From Cryobacterium sp. SO1 (GTDB lineage: Bacteria > Actinomycetota > Actinomycetes > Actinomycetales > Microbacteriaceae), in the NCBI RefSeq assembly GCF_004210215.2, contig NZ_CP067394.1:806001-870000 (forward strand): a stretch of 64,000 nt of DNA, given 5' to 3'. The position numbers and the translations under genes were made by a program. The first letter of the stretch is position 1. Each line of letters opens with the position of its first letter. This document shows positions 36,065 to 47,949 of this stretch, in pieces. Below the pieces are notes generated by a model. It saw only the letters and a list, made by a program, of their open reading frames with translations. It was not told the origin of the DNA and did no database searches.

Positions 36065-36763
36065 ATGACACGTATCTATGATTGCTCGGTCGACGAGGAA
36101 CGCTCGACCGGCATGCGACTGGCACGCTCGGCGATCGGCCGCGGCGCGCTCGTTGTCATCCCCACCGACACCGTCTACGGCGTGGCCGCGGACGCGTTCA
36201 ACGCCGAGGCCGTGCAGCGGCTGCTGGATGCCAAGGGCCGCGACCGCACCTCGCCGCCTCCCGTGCTCATCCCGGGGATCCCCACCCTCGACGCGCTCGC
36301 CCAGGATGTGCCGGAGCCCGTGCGCGCCCTGGTCGCCGAATTCTGGCCCGGCGGACTCACCGTGGTGCTCATCGCGCAGCCGTCCCTGGTCTGGGACCTC
36401 GGCGACACCCGCGGCACGGTCGCGCTGCGGATGCCCCGCAACCAGGTGGCCCTTGACCTGCTGGCCGAGACCGGCCCGCTCGCCGTCTCCAGCGCCAACA
36501 CCAGCGGCCAGCCCTCGGCCATCGACGTCATCGGCGCCGAAGAGATGCTCGGCGTGAGCGTCGCGGTCTATCTCGACGGGGGAGTGGCCGGCCTGGACTA
36601 CGAACCGATCGGCGACCGCGCCGGCGACACCTCCTCCACAATCGTGGATGCGACCGGGTTCGCCACCAACGGCGGCAAACTCGTGATCGTGCGGAACGGT
36701 GTGATCTCCCGGGCAGCCATCGAGGCCGTCATCGGCGACGCCCTTGCACCGGTGGCCGAGTAA
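36065..36763 (+). CDS. L-threonylcarbamoyladenylate synthase (Sua5/YrdC/TsaC)
   Basis: Makes threonylcarbamoyl-AMP from threonine, bicarbonate and ATP for the t6A37 modification of ANN-decoding tRNAs. The YrdC signature is seen: the VIPTDTVYGVAADAF block (about 31-45), the KGRDRTSPPPVLI nucleotide region, the FWPGGLTVVL block, and the C-terminal SSANTSGQPSA. At 232 residues it is longer than TsaC and shorter than full Sua5. It overlaps the next gene by one base (TAATG). Confidence 0.92.
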   Translation: MTRIYDCSVDEERSTGMRLARSAIGRGALVVIPTDTVYGVAADAFNAEAVQRLLDAKGRDRTSPPPVLIPGIPTLDALAQDVPEPVRALVAEFWPGGLTVVLIAQPSLVWDLGDTRGTVALRMPRNQVALDLLAETGPLAVSSANTSGQPSAIDVIGAEEMLGVSVAVYLDGGVAGLDYEPIGDRAGDTSSTIVDATGFATNGGKLVIVRNGVISRAAIEAVIGDALAPVAE

Positions 36764-37989
36764 TGACTCTTTTCGTCCTCTTGGCGCTCGTGTCGGCGGT
36801 CGTGACCTTCCTCATGTCGATCGTGGTGCTCAAGCTGACCCATAAGTACCGGCTGTACCCCAAGATCCGCGAACGCGACGTGCACACCCGCCCGACGCCC
36901 CGGCTGGGCGGTATCGCCATGTTCCTCGGCATCCTGGTCGCCTTCGGGGTCTCCTATCTGGTGGCCTCCCAGTTCGCACCCCTGCGGTTGATCTTCGCCG
37001 ACCCGCACCAGATCATGGCCATTCTCGGCGCCGCCCTGCTGATCGTGCTTCTCGGTGTGGCCGACGACATCTGGGACCTCGACTGGATGACCAAACTGCT
37101 GGGCCAGTTCATTGCCGCGGGCCTGGTGGCCTGGCAGGGCGTGCAGGTCTTCTCGCTGCCCATCGGCGGCCTCACGGTGGGATCGTCCTGGATGTCCATC
37201 GTGATCACGGTCATGGCCATCGTCATCGTGATGAACATGATCAACTTCATCGACGGCCTGGACGGCCTGGTGGCCGGGGTCGCCCTGATCGCCAACGGTG
37301 TGTTCTTCATCTACAGCTACCTGTTGGTGCGCGACACCTCACCCACCAACTACTTCAACCTGGCCTCCCTCATCGCCGCGATCCTCGTCGGCGCCTGCGT
37401 GGGCTTCCTTCCGGTGAACTGGCACCCGGCCAAGATGTTCATGGGCGACGCCGGCGCCCTCCTGGTCGGCCTCCTGATGGCCACGTCGGCCATCGCGATC
37501 ACCGGTCAGGTCGACCCGACGGCGATCAACCGGTCCCAGCTGTTCCCGGCCTTCATCCCGTTGATCCTGCCGGTGGCGATCCTGATCATCCCGCTGCTCG
37601 ACTTCGGCCTGGCGGTGTTCCGGCGGGTGCGAGCCGGAAAATCGCCGTTCAGCGCCGACCGCAAACATCTGCATCACCGGCTGCTGGACATGGGGCACTC
37701 CCACCTGCACGCCGTGCTGATCTTCTACGGCTGGACCGCCGCCGCCTCGGTGGGCTGCCTCCTCTATTACGTGCTGCCGGTGTTCTTCGGACTGCCCACC
37801 TGGTGGGCCACGGTCTTCCTGGTGAGCGCCCTGGTCATCTGCACAGTGGTGACCCTCGCCCCGCTGAGCCGCCGCAAGGCCATCGAGGCCGCCAGCCAGC
37901 TCGCCCCGGCGACCGGCGCCATCGGCGTCCCGACCATTGCCCGGCTTGATCCCCTCGACGAGGCGTCTGACGCCAAGGAGCCCGTATGA
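36763..37989 (+). CDS. Undecaprenyl-phosphate sugar-1-phosphate transferase (WecA/TagO type)
   Basis: Transfers a GlcNAc-1-phosphate-type group from its UDP-sugar onto undecaprenyl phosphate, starting a cell-wall glycopolymer. It is 408 residues with about ten membrane segments. Catalytic motifs are VADDIWDLDWMTKLLGQ (about 100-116), NMINFIDGLDGL (about 158-169), FMGDAGALLVG (about 226-236) and the cytosolic HLHHRLLDMG (about 302-311) characteristic of the WecA branch rather than MraY. It overlaps the AtpI-like gene by four bases. Confidence 0.92.
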   Translation: MTLFVLLALVSAVVTFLMSIVVLKLTHKYRLYPKIRERDVHTRPTPRLGGIAMFLGILVAFGVSYLVASQFAPLRLIFADPHQIMAILGAALLIVLLGVADDIWDLDWMTKLLGQFIAAGLVAWQGVQVFSLPIGGLTVGSSWMSIVITVMAIVIVMNMINFIDGLDGLVAGVALIANGVFFIYSYLLVRDTSPTNYFNLASLIAAILVGACVGFLPVNWHPAKMFMGDAGALLVGLLMATSAIAITGQVDPTAINRSQLFPAFIPLILPVAILIIPLLDFGLAVFRRVRAGKSPFSADRKHLHHRLLDMGHSHLHAVLIFYGWTAAASVGCLLYYVLPVFFGLPTWWATVFLVSALVICTVVTLAPLSRRKAIEAASQLAPATGAIGVPTIARLDPLDEASDAKEPV

Positions 37990-38498
37990 CCCCCGCACCT
38001 GTATCCCCCGATCTGCCCACGGCCGGCCCCCGGATCGTCCCCGTGGACGCCAAGAAGATCCTCACCGAGGTTCTCAAGTACACCGGCCTGCTCGCGATCG
38101 GGATCGCCGTCATCGGCGGCGGCCTCGGCTACCTGTTAGCCGGCACGAACGGCCTCATCAGCGCACTCATCGGAACAATCCTGGCCGTGCTGTTCGCCTC
38201 GATCACGGCGGGCAGCATCATCGGCGCCATGCGTTTCGACATCGCCGTGTTCTTTGGAATCGTGATGGGCGCCTGGCTGCTGAAGATCGTGGTCTTCATC
38301 GTGATCCTGGCGCTGCTCCGGGATGCGCCCTTCGTTCAGACGATGGTGCTCTTCCTCACCGTGATCGCCGGGGCGGTGGGCACCATGCTGATCGACGTGA
38401 TCGTCGTTTTCCGCTCCCGTTTGGGTTACGCGAGTAATGTCGCCCTGCCGAGCGAAAACGACGACACCACGCCCAGACGGCGCGGTGACCTCGATTAG
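37986..38498 (+). CDS. AtpI-like membrane protein
   Basis: A 170-residue membrane protein with four hydrophobic segments (about 30-52, 58-78, 88-110, 116-138) between a hydrophilic N-terminus and a charged tail (ENDDTTPRRRGDLD). Its position just before atpB and the four-helix design match ATP synthase protein I, which helps c-ring assembly, although the sequence is divergent and I cannot see a diagnostic motif. It overlaps the WecA-type gene by four bases, so that gene and the ATP synthase operon may share transcripts. Confidence 0.7.
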   Translation: MTPAPVSPDLPTAGPRIVPVDAKKILTEVLKYTGLLAIGIAVIGGGLGYLLAGTNGLISALIGTILAVLFASITAGSIIGAMRFDIAVFFGIVMGAWLLKIVVFIVILALLRDAPFVQTMVLFLTVIAGAVGTMLIDVIVVFRSRLGYASNVALPSENDDTTPRRRGDLD

Positions 38499-38623
38499 TC
38501 ACAGCGAACGATTGTTGATAAAGTGAAAACACTCTCAGGTGGCAGTGTGCGCCCCCGAGCCCCTGACCGATATTCCCCCACTGTCGCCTTTGTGCGTCCG
38601 CACAGAAACAGGAGATAGCGCTG

Positions 38624-39436
38624 TTGCTTACCGCTGCGAACTTGCTGATTCCGATGGCTTCCGACGGCGAGTTCACCGCTCCTGGAATCGGAGAGTTCCT
38701 TGGGCTCCCCGCGCTGTTCTTCGAAGGCACCCCGTTCGAGATCAACCGCATCATCCTGGTGCGCCTGGTGGCCATCGGCCTCATGCTGCTCCTCTTCTGG
38801 ATCGCCCTTCGGAAGCCGTCCCGGGTTCCCGGCCGTAACCAGAGCATCGCCGAACTGGCGCTCGGTTTCGTGCAGGTGCAGATCGCCGACCAGATCCTGG
38901 GCAAGGAAATGGGCCGGCGCTACCTGCCGCTGCTCGCCGGACTGTTCTTCGGCATCCTGGCCATGAACATCACCGGTGTGGTGCCGTTCATGAACATCTC
39001 GGGAACATCGATCATCGCGATGCCGCTGCTTCTCGGCCTCGTCGCCTACGTCGTGTTCATCTACGCGGGCATCAAGGCCCTGGGCCCGGGCAAGTTCTTC
39101 AAGAACTCGCTCTTCCCCGCCGGTGTGCCGTGGCCGATCTACATCCTGCTCGCGCCGATCGAGTTCATCAACATCTTCATCGTGCGGCCGCTCTCGCTGG
39201 CCCTGCGACTCCTGCTCAACATGATGGTCGGGCACCTCTTGCTCGTGCTGTGCTTCAGCGCCACGAACTTCTTCTTCTTCACCGCCGGTGGATGGGCCGG
39301 ACTCTTCGGCGTGGGCACACTCGCGTTCGGGTTCATCTTCACCTTCGTTGAATTCGCCGTCTACATCCTCCAGGCGTACATCTTCACCCTCCTGACCGCC
39401 GTGTACGTGCAACAAGCCGTGGCTGAAGAGCACTGA
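38624..39436 (+). CDS. atpB: ATP synthase Fo subunit a
   Basis: Forms the proton half-channels against the c-ring. It is 270 residues with six membrane segments; LRLLLNMMVGHLL near 198-210 carries the essential Arg, and FVEFAVYILQAYIFTLLTAVYV near 243-264 is the last helix. TTG 38624 is preferred because AGGAG lies nine bases upstream; the next in-frame ATG at 38654 would trim 10 residues. It is the first structural gene of the operon, 125 bases after the AtpI-like gene. Confidence 0.95.
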   Translation: MLTAANLLIPMASDGEFTAPGIGEFLGLPALFFEGTPFEINRIILVRLVAIGLMLLLFWIALRKPSRVPGRNQSIAELALGFVQVQIADQILGKEMGRRYLPLLAGLFFGILAMNITGVVPFMNISGTSIIAMPLLLGLVAYVVFIYAGIKALGPGKFFKNSLFPAGVPWPIYILLAPIEFINIFIVRPLSLALRLLLNMMVGHLLLVLCFSATNFFFFTAGGWAGLFGVGTLAFGFIFTFVEFAVYILQAYIFTLLTAVYVQQAVAEEH

Positions 39437-39445
39437 CACAACTGA

Positions 39446-39724
<279 letters not shown>

Positions 39725-39735
39725 GGATTAGCACA

Positions 39736-40293
39736 ATGCCTGAGCTTGTTCTCGCAGCGGAAGGGAACTCTAACCCGTTCCTTCCGGAAATCTACGACAT
39801 CACCTGGTCGCTTGTCGTCCTCCTGGTTGTCATGGTCTTCTTTGTACGCTTCGCGATCCCGCGTTTCCGTCAGATCCTTGACGACCGTGCGGAGGCCATC
39901 GAAGGGAACATCGCCAAGGCAGACGACGCCCAGCGCAAGGCCGAAGCTGCTCTCGAGCAGTACACCGCCCAGCTGGCTGTCGCTCGCGTCGAAGCCGGCC
40001 AGATCCGCGAGCAGGCACGTGCCGACGGTCAGCGCATCCTCGCCGAGCTGCGGGAACAGGCCACTTCTGAGGCCAACCGCATCACGGCAGCCGCTAAGGC
40101 GCAGATCGAGGCCGAACGTCAGGCCGCCGTTCTGTCGCTCCGCAGCGAAGTGGGCAGCCTGGCCATCGACCTCGCCTCCGGTGTCATCGGCGAGAGCCTG
40201 AACGACGATGCGCGTGCAAGCGCCATGGTTGAGCGGTTCCTCGCAGACATCGAAGCCACCGAGAACACGGCCCCTTCGGCCGGAAAGAACTAA
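39736..40293 (+). CDS. atpF: ATP synthase Fo subunit b
   Basis: A 185-residue stator subunit. One membrane helix (about 21-43) follows a short periplasmic N-terminus; the remainder is a long charged helix (RAEAIEGNIAKADDAQRKAEAAL) that forms the dimeric peripheral stalk and binds the delta subunit near its C-terminus. It starts 11 bases after the atpE stop, with GGGATTAG upstream. Confidence 0.95.
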   Translation: MPELVLAAEGNSNPFLPEIYDITWSLVVLLVVMVFFVRFAIPRFRQILDDRAEAIEGNIAKADDAQRKAEAALEQYTAQLAVARVEAGQIREQARADGQRILAELREQATSEANRITAAAKAQIEAERQAAVLSLRSEVGSLAIDLASGVIGESLNDDARASAMVERFLADIEATENTAPSAGKN

Positions 40294-40298
40294 GACAC

Positions 40299-41096
40299 AT
40301 GGGAAGCGCCACCAGAGAAGCCTTGGCCACGTCGCGGGCGGCCCTCGCCGCCCACGCTGACTGGGCTGATCTGGCGACGGGTGAGAACCTGTTCGACGCA
40401 GGCCGAGTCATCGGTGACTCTTCGCAGTTGCTCGCCGCACTCGGCGACGCGTCCGCGGAAACGTCCCAGAAGGTTGCGCTCGTTCGTGCGATCTTCGGTG
40501 CCACGCTCACGCCCGCCGCTCTCGAGCTGCTGCTGTCGGTCGCGGCCGGCCGGTGGTCAAGCCAGCAGGACCTGCTGGCCGCCATCGAGGAGCTCGCGTT
40601 GCGCGTGAGCGCGGACTCGGCAGCGCCGGACGTGTCGATTCGATCCGAGCTGTTCCTCTTCGGTGCGGCGGTGTCCTCGGACGCCGAACTCGAATTGGCG
40701 TTGACCAGCAAGCTGGGTAAGTCCTCAGCCAAGGTCGGCCTTATCCAGGCGCTCCTGTCCGGCAAGGTGTCGCCCCAGACCCTCGCCATCGTTCGGCACC
40801 TGGTACAGCAGCCTCGCGGCCGCCGCATCGGCGAACTGCTCACGGATGCGGCGACGATCGTTGCCGATCAGGCCGACAGCATCATCGCAACGGTCACCGT
40901 GGCGGCAGCGCTGCAGCCGGGGCAGCGGGACCGCCTCGCGGCGACGCTCTCGACCCGTTACGGACGCAAGGTCGCCCTCAACGAGGTCATCGACGCATCC
41001 GTCGTCGGCGGCCTGAAAGTACAGATCGGCGACGACGTCATCGACGGCAGCGTCGCCACCCGTCTCAAGGACCTGAGACTGCAGCTTGCTGGGTAA
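40299..41096 (+). CDS. atpH: ATP synthase F1 subunit delta
   Basis: A 265-residue subunit linking the stator to the top of F1. The C-terminal RLAATLSTRYGRKVALNEVIDASVVGGLKVQIGDDVIDGSV block is diagnostic of OSCP/delta (written here in part: VVGGLKVQIGDDVIDGS). It is longer than the 177-residue E. coli protein but not fused to a second b domain as in mycobacteria. It begins five bases after atpF. Confidence 0.94.
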   Translation: MGSATREALATSRAALAAHADWADLATGENLFDAGRVIGDSSQLLAALGDASAETSQKVALVRAIFGATLTPAALELLLSVAAGRWSSQQDLLAAIEELALRVSADSAAPDVSIRSELFLFGAAVSSDAELELALTSKLGKSSAKVGLIQALLSGKVSPQTLAIVRHLVQQPRGRRIGELLTDAATIVADQADSIIATVTVAAALQPGQRDRLAATLSTRYGRKVALNEVIDASVVGGLKVQIGDDVIDGSVATRLKDLRLQLAG

Positions 41097-41184
41097 CCTC
41101 CGGGTTGCCCAGAACACACAAACCTCGAGACGGTAACGTGTCGAAAAGACAAAGCCTGTACTGCTGTACAGAAAAGGGAAGATG

Positions 41185-42822
41185 ATGGCAGAACTAACGA
41201 TCAGCCCCGATGAGATCCGTAACGCTCTCCAGGACTTCGTGAAGTCCTATGAGCCGAACAAGGCCGCTACCACCGAGGTCGGCTACGTCAGCACCGCGGG
41301 CGATGGCATCGCCCACGTGCAGGGTCTCCCCGGCGTGATGGCCAACGAGCTCATCAAGTTCGCGGACGGCACCCTCGGCCTCGCGCTGAACCTCGACGAA
41401 GATGAGATCGGTGTTGTCGTCCTCGGCGAGTTCGCCGGCATCGTCGAAGGCATGGAGGTGTACCGCACCGGCGAGGTCCTCTCCGTACCCGTCGGCGACG
41501 GCTACCTCGGGCGCGTCGTCGACCCGCTCGGCGCCCCGATCGACGGTCTTGGTGAGATCGCGACCGACGGTCGTCGTGCCCTCGAGCTGCAGGCGCCCGG
41601 CGTCATGCACCGCAAGAGCGTGCACGAACCGATGCAGACCGGCATCAAAGCCATCGACGCCATGATCCCGATCGGCCGTGGCCAGCGCCAGCTGATCATC
41701 GGTGACCGCCAGACCGGCAAGACCGCCATCGCGGTGGACACCATCATCAACCAGAAGGCCAACTGGGATTCCGGCGACACCAACAAGCAGGTCCGCTGCA
41801 TCTACGTCGCCATCGGCCAGAAGGGCTCCACCATCGCTTCGGTGAAGGGTGCCCTCGAGGACGCAGGAGCGATGGAGTACACGACCATCGTCGCGGCCCC
41901 CGCCTCCGACCCGGCCGGCTTCAAGTACCTCGCCCCGTACACCGGCTCGGCCATCGGCCAGCACTGGATGTACGCCGGCAAGCACGTCCTCATCGTCTTC
42001 GACGACCTGTCCAAGCAGGCCGAGGCCTACCGTGCGGTGTCGCTCTTGCTGCGTCGCCCGCCGGGACGCGAAGCGTACCCCGGCGACGTGTTCTACCTGC
42101 ACTCCCGTCTGCTCGAGCGTTGTGCCAAGCTTTCCGACGAGCTCGGCGCCGGATCGATGACCGGACTGCCGATCATCGAAACCAAGGCCAACGACGTCGC
42201 CGCGTATATCCCGACCAACGTGATCTCGATCACCGACGGCCAGATCTTCCTGCAGTCCGACCTCTTCAACGCCAACCAGCGCCCAGCGGTCGACGTGGGA
42301 ATCTCGGTCTCCCGAGTCGGCGGTGACGCCCAGGTCAAGTCGATCAAGAAGGTCTCCGGTACCCTCAAGCTCGAACTGGCCCAGTACCGCTCGCTCGAGG
42401 CATTCTCGATGTTCGCGTCGGACCTCGACCCGGCCAGCCGTCGCCAGCTTGCTCGTGGTGCCCGCCTGACCGAGCTGCTCAAGCAGCCGCAATACTCGCC
42501 GTACCCGGTCGAAGACCAGGTCGTCTCGATCTGGGCCGGCACCAACGGCAAGCTCGACGAGGTTCCCCTCGAAGACATCCTGCGTTTTGAGCGCGAACTG
42601 CTCGACTTCCTGGGACGTACCACCGGCATCCTCACCACGCTGCGGGAGACCAACGTGCTCAGCGACGATACTGTCGCCGAGCTGACCGGCGCGATCGACA
42701 CCTTCAAGCATGAATTCCAGACCGGTGAGGGCAAGCCCCTCGCCTCCGTCGGTCGCGAAGAGTTCGTCGCGACGAAGGAAGAAGACGTCAACCAGGAAAA
42801 GATCGTCAAGCACAAGCGCTGA
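41185..42822 (+). CDS. atpA: ATP synthase F1 subunit alpha
   Basis: A 545-residue subunit with non-catalytic nucleotide sites. Walker A is [11 protein letters not shown] (about 171-181), and the family signature [17 protein letters not shown] is near 370. ATG 41185 is favoured over the adjacent ATG 41182 by spacing from AAGGGAAG. The C-terminal tail is extended and charged ([14 protein letters not shown]), common in actinobacteria. Confidence 0.97.
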   Translation: MAELTISPDEIRNALQDFVKSYEPNKAATTEVGYVSTAGDGIAHVQGLPGVMANELIKFADGTLGLALNLDEDEIGVVVLGEFAGIVEGMEVYRTGEVLSVPVGDGYLGRVVDPLGAPIDGLGEIATDGRRALELQAPGVMHRKSVHEPMQTGIKAIDAMIPIGRGQRQLIIGDRQTGKTAIAVDTIINQKANWDSGDTNKQVRCIYVAIGQKGSTIASVKGALEDAGAMEYTTIVAAPASDPAGFKYLAPYTGSAIGQHWMYAGKHVLIVFDDLSKQAEAYRAVSLLLRRPPGREAYPGDVFYLHSRLLERCAKLSDELGAGSMTGLPIIETKANDVAAYIPTNVISITDGQIFLQSDLFNANQRPAVDVGISVSRVGGDAQVKSIKKVSGTLKLELAQYRSLEAFSMFASDLDPASRRQLARGARLTELLKQPQYSPYPVEDQVVSIWAGTNGKLDEVPLEDILRFERELLDFLGRTTGILTTLRETNVLSDDTVAELTGAIDTFKHEFQTGEGKPLASVGREEFVATKEEDVNQEKIVKHKR

Positions 42823-42912
42823 CCGCGCTCTCAGGTTCGCGGCGCCCAGGCAGCGCGAACCTGAGGTTCTTGACACTCATCGACACAATATCTAAGCAAG
42901 CACAGGAGACAC

Positions 42913-43812
42913 ATGGGAGCGCAACTTCGGGTCTACCGGCAGAAGATCAAGTCTGCCCAGACGACCAAGAAGATCACTCGGGCCATGGAGCTGATCTCCG
43001 CTTCGCGCATCCAGAAGGCGCAGGCGCGGGTTGCGGCTTCCACCCCGTATTCGCGTGCGATCACGCAGGCGGTCTCGGCGGTCGCCACCTACTCGAACGT
43101 GGAGCACGTGCTGACCACCGAGCCCGAGGTCATCGACCGTGCCGCGGTCGTCATCTTCGCCTCCGACCGTGGCCTCGCGGGAGCGTTCAGCTCCCAGGTG
43201 CTGCGGGAGGCTGAGCAGCTCAGCGAGCTGCTGCGCAGCCAGGGCAAGGACGTCGTCTACTACCTGGTCGGACGGAAGGCTTTGGCGTACTTCAGCTTCC
43301 GCCGTCGCGTTTCCGAACAGTCCTGGACCGGCGGCACCGACCGTCCGGAATTCGACACCGCCCAGGAAATCGGCGACGCGTTGCTCTCGGCCTTCCTTCG
43401 CGGAGCCGACGACGGTGGCGTCGATGAGATCCACATCGTCTACAACCGTTTCGTGAGCATGGTCACCCAGGTTCCCCAGGTCGTTCGCCTGCTGCCGCTG
43501 GAGGTCGTCGAGGGTGAAGCCAGCGACGTTCCCTCCACGTTGCCGCTGTACGAATTCGAGCCGGACCCCGAGACCGTCCTCGACGCGTTGCTGCCCGTGT
43601 ACATCGAAAGCCGCATCTTCAACGCCATGTTGCAGTCCGCGGCGTCGGAGCACGCCAGCCGTCAGAAGGCCATGAAGTCGGCCAGCGACAACGCAGACAA
43701 GCTCATCAAGGACTTCACGCGCTTGTCGAACAACGCGCGCCAGACCGAGATCACGCAGCAGATTTCCGAGATCGTGGGTGGAGCCGACGCGCTCTCATCC
43801 GCCAAGAACTAA
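42913..43812 (+). CDS. atpG: ATP synthase F1 subunit gamma
   Basis: A 299-residue rotor shaft. The N-terminal helix [20 protein letters not shown] and the C-terminal helix [20 protein letters not shown] form the coiled coil inside the alpha/beta ring; the central Rossmann-like part contains [17 protein letters not shown] precedes ATG 42913. Confidence 0.97.
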   Translation: MGAQLRVYRQKIKSAQTTKKITRAMELISASRIQKAQARVAASTPYSRAITQAVSAVATYSNVEHVLTTEPEVIDRAAVVIFASDRGLAGAFSSQVLREAEQLSELLRSQGKDVVYYLVGRKALAYFSFRRRVSEQSWTGGTDRPEFDTAQEIGDALLSAFLRGADDGGVDEIHIVYNRFVSMVTQVPQVVRLLPLEVVEGEASDVPSTLPLYEFEPDPETVLDALLPVYIESRIFNAMLQSAASEHASRQKAMKSASDNADKLIKDFTRLSNNARQTEITQQISEIVGGADALSSAKN

Positions 43813-45294
<1,482 letters not shown>

Positions 45295-45296
45295 GC

Positions 45297-45563
45297 ATGG
45301 CTTCGGCTTCGCTCACCGTGACTCTCGTCTCGGCGGACCAGCAGGTTTGGTCCGGCGAGGCGTCCATGGTTGTCGCGCGCACGGTGGAAGGCGAGATCGG
45401 TATACTCGTCGGCCACGAGCCGTTGCTGGCCATCCTGTCCAGCGGCGAGGTGCGCATCACCCTGCTCGACGGCACCAAGGTCGTCGCCGAGGCTGACGAC
45501 GGGTTCCTGTCGGTGGACAACGACATCATTTCCGTCGTCGCCCGTCGCGCCGCCCTCGTGTAG
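45297..45563 (+). CDS. atpC: ATP synthase F1 subunit epsilon, short form
   Basis: An 88-residue protein starting at ATG 45297, two bases after the atpD stop. It contains the N-terminal beta-sandwich (LTVTLVSADQQVWSGEA, then GEIGILVGHEPLLAIL and GFLSVDNDIISVVA) but ends where the C-terminal helical hairpin would begin. The E. coli protein is about 138 residues; the missing part is the one that inhibits ATP hydrolysis. The gene is not broken, so the short form is probably native to this group. Confidence 0.94.
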   Translation: MASASLTVTLVSADQQVWSGEASMVVARTVEGEIGILVGHEPLLAILSSGEVRITLLDGTKVVAEADDGFLSVDNDIISVVARRAALV

Positions 45564-45586
45564 GCGCCGCCTCATTTAGGACACTC

Positions 45587-46342
45587 TTGTTTGTACTGTT
45601 ACCGCCGTCGGAGACGAAACGCTCCGGCGGCGTTTTCATGCCCTTGGTGCTGGACTCCCTGGCCTTCCCCGCCCTGACCGAGCGCCGTCGGGTGCTCTCC
45701 GGCGCCCTCGCGGCGCTGGCCGCCGACCAGGATGCCACGGTGCGGGCGCTCAAGCTCGGCCGCACCCAGCTGGCCGAGATCGACCGCAACGCCGCGCTGC
45801 TGTCGTCGCCGACGACCCCGGTCATCGACCGGTACACCGGCGTGCTCTACGACGCCCTGGATGCCCAGACGCTGTCGACGGCTGCCCGCGCCTTCGCCGG
45901 CCGGCATCTGCTGGTGCACTCCGCGCTGCTCGGCCCGGTCGGCGGGCTGGACCTCGTGCCCGCCTACAGGCTCTCGCACGACTCCCGGCTGCCCGGGCTG
46001 GGGCTCAAGAAGCACTGGGCAGCTGACGTGTCCCTGGCGCTCGAGTCGTCGCCTGGGCTGCTGCTCGACCTGCGGTCGGAGGGCTACGTGTCCCTCGGGC
46101 CGGCGGCGGCGCACCCGGACCGGTTCTTCCTGCGCGTGGTCACCGAGAGCAGCGATGGGCACGTCCGAGCCCTCAACCACTTCAACAAGAAAGCCAAGGG
46201 TGTTCTCACCCGGGCGCTGCTGCAGAACGGCCAGGACTTCGACACCGTGGACGGTCTGCTGGAGTGGGCACCGACGGCCGGACTGACCCTGCGTCCCGGC
46301 GCCGCCGGGGAACTCCAGCTCGTGGTCGACGGGCACCTCTAG
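45587..46342 (+). CDS. yaaA: Peroxide stress protein YaaA family
   Basis: A 251-residue DUF328/YaaA protein. The start LLPPSETKRSGG is the family signature, and RYTGVLYDALD plus the late FNKKAKGVLTRALL block are also conserved. In E. coli YaaA limits damage by binding DNA and lowering free iron under peroxide stress; that role is inferred here. It starts at TTG 45587, six bases after TTAGGA. It lies 23 bases after atpC and could be read from the same transcript. Confidence 0.88.
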   Translation: MFVLLPPSETKRSGGVFMPLVLDSLAFPALTERRRVLSGALAALAADQDATVRALKLGRTQLAEIDRNAALLSSPTTPVIDRYTGVLYDALDAQTLSTAARAFAGRHLLVHSALLGPVGGLDLVPAYRLSHDSRLPGLGLKKHWAADVSLALESSPGLLLDLRSEGYVSLGPAAAHPDRFFLRVVTESSDGHVRALNHFNKKAKGVLTRALLQNGQDFDTVDGLLEWAPTAGLTLRPGAAGELQLVVDGHL

Positions 46343-46351
46343 TATGAACTC

Positions 46352-47383
46352 GTGCAGAGACAACGAGTAAACGTCACCGTCACCGGCGCCGGGGGCAATA
46401 TCGGCTACGCGCTGATGTTCCGCATCGCCTCCGGCCAGCTGCTCGGGCCCGACGTGCCCGTCGCGCTTCGCCTGCTGGAGATCCCCAGCGGGCTGCAGGC
46501 CGCTGAGGGCAGCGCGTTCGAGCTGCAGGACAGCGCCTTCCCGCTGCTGCGCGACGTGGTCGTGACCGATGACCCGGTGCGGGCCTTCGACGGCGCGAAC
46601 GTGGCCATCCTGGTGGGTTCGCGGCCCCGCGGCCCCGGCCAGCAGCGCGCGGACCTGCTCGAGGGCAACGCCAGGATCTTCGGCCCGCAGGGCGCCGCGA
46701 TCAACGCCGGCGCCGCCGACGACATCCGCGTGGTCGTCGTGGGCAACCCGGCCAACACGAACGCCTTGGTGGCCGCCAGCCACGCACCGGATGTTCCCGC
46801 CGACCGGTTCACCGCGCTCACCCGGTTGGACCACAACCGCGCCGTCGCCCAAATCGCCGCGCACCTGGCGGTGCCGGTCACCGCGGTGACCGGAGTCGCG
46901 ATCTGGGGCAACCACTCCGCCCTGCAATACCCCGACGTGTCGCACGCCACCGTCGACGGACGCCCGGTGCGGGACCTCGTCGACGCGGCCTGGCTGGTGA
47001 ACGAGTTCATTCCGCGGGTGGCCAACCGCGGTGCGGAGATCATCAAGGTGCGCGGGGCGTCGTCGATGGGGTCGGCCGCCAGCGCCACCGTCGACCACGT
47101 CTACGACTGGGTGAACGGCACCCGTGACGACTGGACCAGCGCCGGGGTGGTCTCAGACGGCTCCTACGGGGTGCCGGCCGGTCTGGTGTCCTCCTACCCG
47201 GTGCGTTCCCTCGGCGGCCGCTGGGCGATCGAGCCCGGGCTGAGCATCGACGCCTTCTCCCGTGCCCGCATCGACGTGTCCATCGCCGACCTGGAGGCGG
47301 AGCGGGCCGCGGTCAGCGAGTTGGGGCTGCTCGGTCCGCGGGAATCCGCCTACACCGGCGCGAGGTGGCACCCGGCCACGTGA
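46352..47383 (+). CDS. mdh: Malate dehydrogenase
   Basis: Oxidises malate to oxaloacetate with NAD in the citric acid cycle. It is a 343-residue type-2 MDH. The NAD loop is [12 protein letters not shown] (about 10-21), the substrate Arg lies in [14 protein letters not shown], the catalytic Asp/His pair in TRLDHNRA and [10 protein letters not shown]. It starts at GTG 46352. Its last 34 bases overlap, in the opposite direction, the end of the tag gene. Confidence 0.92.
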   Translation: MQRQRVNVTVTGAGGNIGYALMFRIASGQLLGPDVPVALRLLEIPSGLQAAEGSAFELQDSAFPLLRDVVVTDDPVRAFDGANVAILVGSRPRGPGQQRADLLEGNARIFGPQGAAINAGAADDIRVVVVGNPANTNALVAASHAPDVPADRFTALTRLDHNRAVAQIAAHLAVPVTAVTGVAIWGNHSALQYPDVSHATVDGRPVRDLVDAAWLVNEFIPRVANRGAEIIKVRGASSMGSAASATVDHVYDWVNGTRDDWTSAGVVSDGSYGVPAGLVSSYPVRSLGGRWAIEPGLSIDAFSRARIDVSIADLEAERAAVSELGLLGPRESAYTGARWHPAT

Positions 47384-47949
47384 TCGTTCACGAGGCCGCT
47401 GGACTGCATCAGCGCGTACATCGTGGTGGGGCCCACAAACTTGAAGCCGCGCGCCCGGAGCGCCTTGCTGAGCGCCGCGGACTCCGGCGTGATCGCCGGC
47501 ACCTCGGCCAGGTCACGCAGCGGAGCCGGCCGCGGCGTCGGCGCGAAGCTCCAGATCAGCTCGGCCAGGCTTTCGCCCAGCGCCAGCGTGGTGCGGGCGT
47601 TGTCGATGGTGGCGGTGATCTTGCCCCGGTGCCGGATGATGCGCTCGTCACCGAGCAGCCGCTCGACATCCGCTTCGGTGAACGCGGCCACGGCGTGAAC
47701 GTCGAAGCCGGCGAATGCAGAACGGAACGCCGGCCGGCGCCGCAGGATCGTGATCCAGGACAGTCCGGCCTGGAAACCCTCCAGGCAGAGCTTCTCGAAC
47801 AGTCGCTGCTCGTCGTGCAACGGCCGGCCCCACTCCTCGTCGTGGTACCGCCGGTACTCCGCGTCGTGAGCGGCCCAGCCGCATCGCGCCACACCGTCGT
47901 CGCCGAGGATGACCGAGGCCCTGGTCGCCGGGGCCGTTTCTGCGCTCAT
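47350..47949 (-). CDS. tag: DNA-3-methyladenine glycosylase I
   Basis: Removes 3-methyladenine from alkylated DNA. It is 199 residues from ATG 47949. Features of Tag are [20 protein letters not shown] with the first zinc ligands, [30 protein letters not shown] and the C-terminal DHVAGCH with the remaining His and Cys ligands. The start overlaps the stop of the upstream alkyltransferase gene by four bases, making a two-gene alkylation-repair operon. The C-terminal codons overlap the end of mdh on the other strand. Confidence 0.92.
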   Translation of the reverse strand: MSAETAPATRASVILGDDGVARCGWAAHDAEYRRYHDEEWGRPLHDEQRLFEKLCLEGFQAGLSWITILRRRPAFRSAFAGFDVHAVAAFTEADVERLLGDERIIRHRGKITATIDNARTTLALGESLAELIWSFAPTPRPAPLRDLAEVPAITPESAALSKALRARGFKFVGPTTMYALMQSSGLVNDHVAGCHLAPV

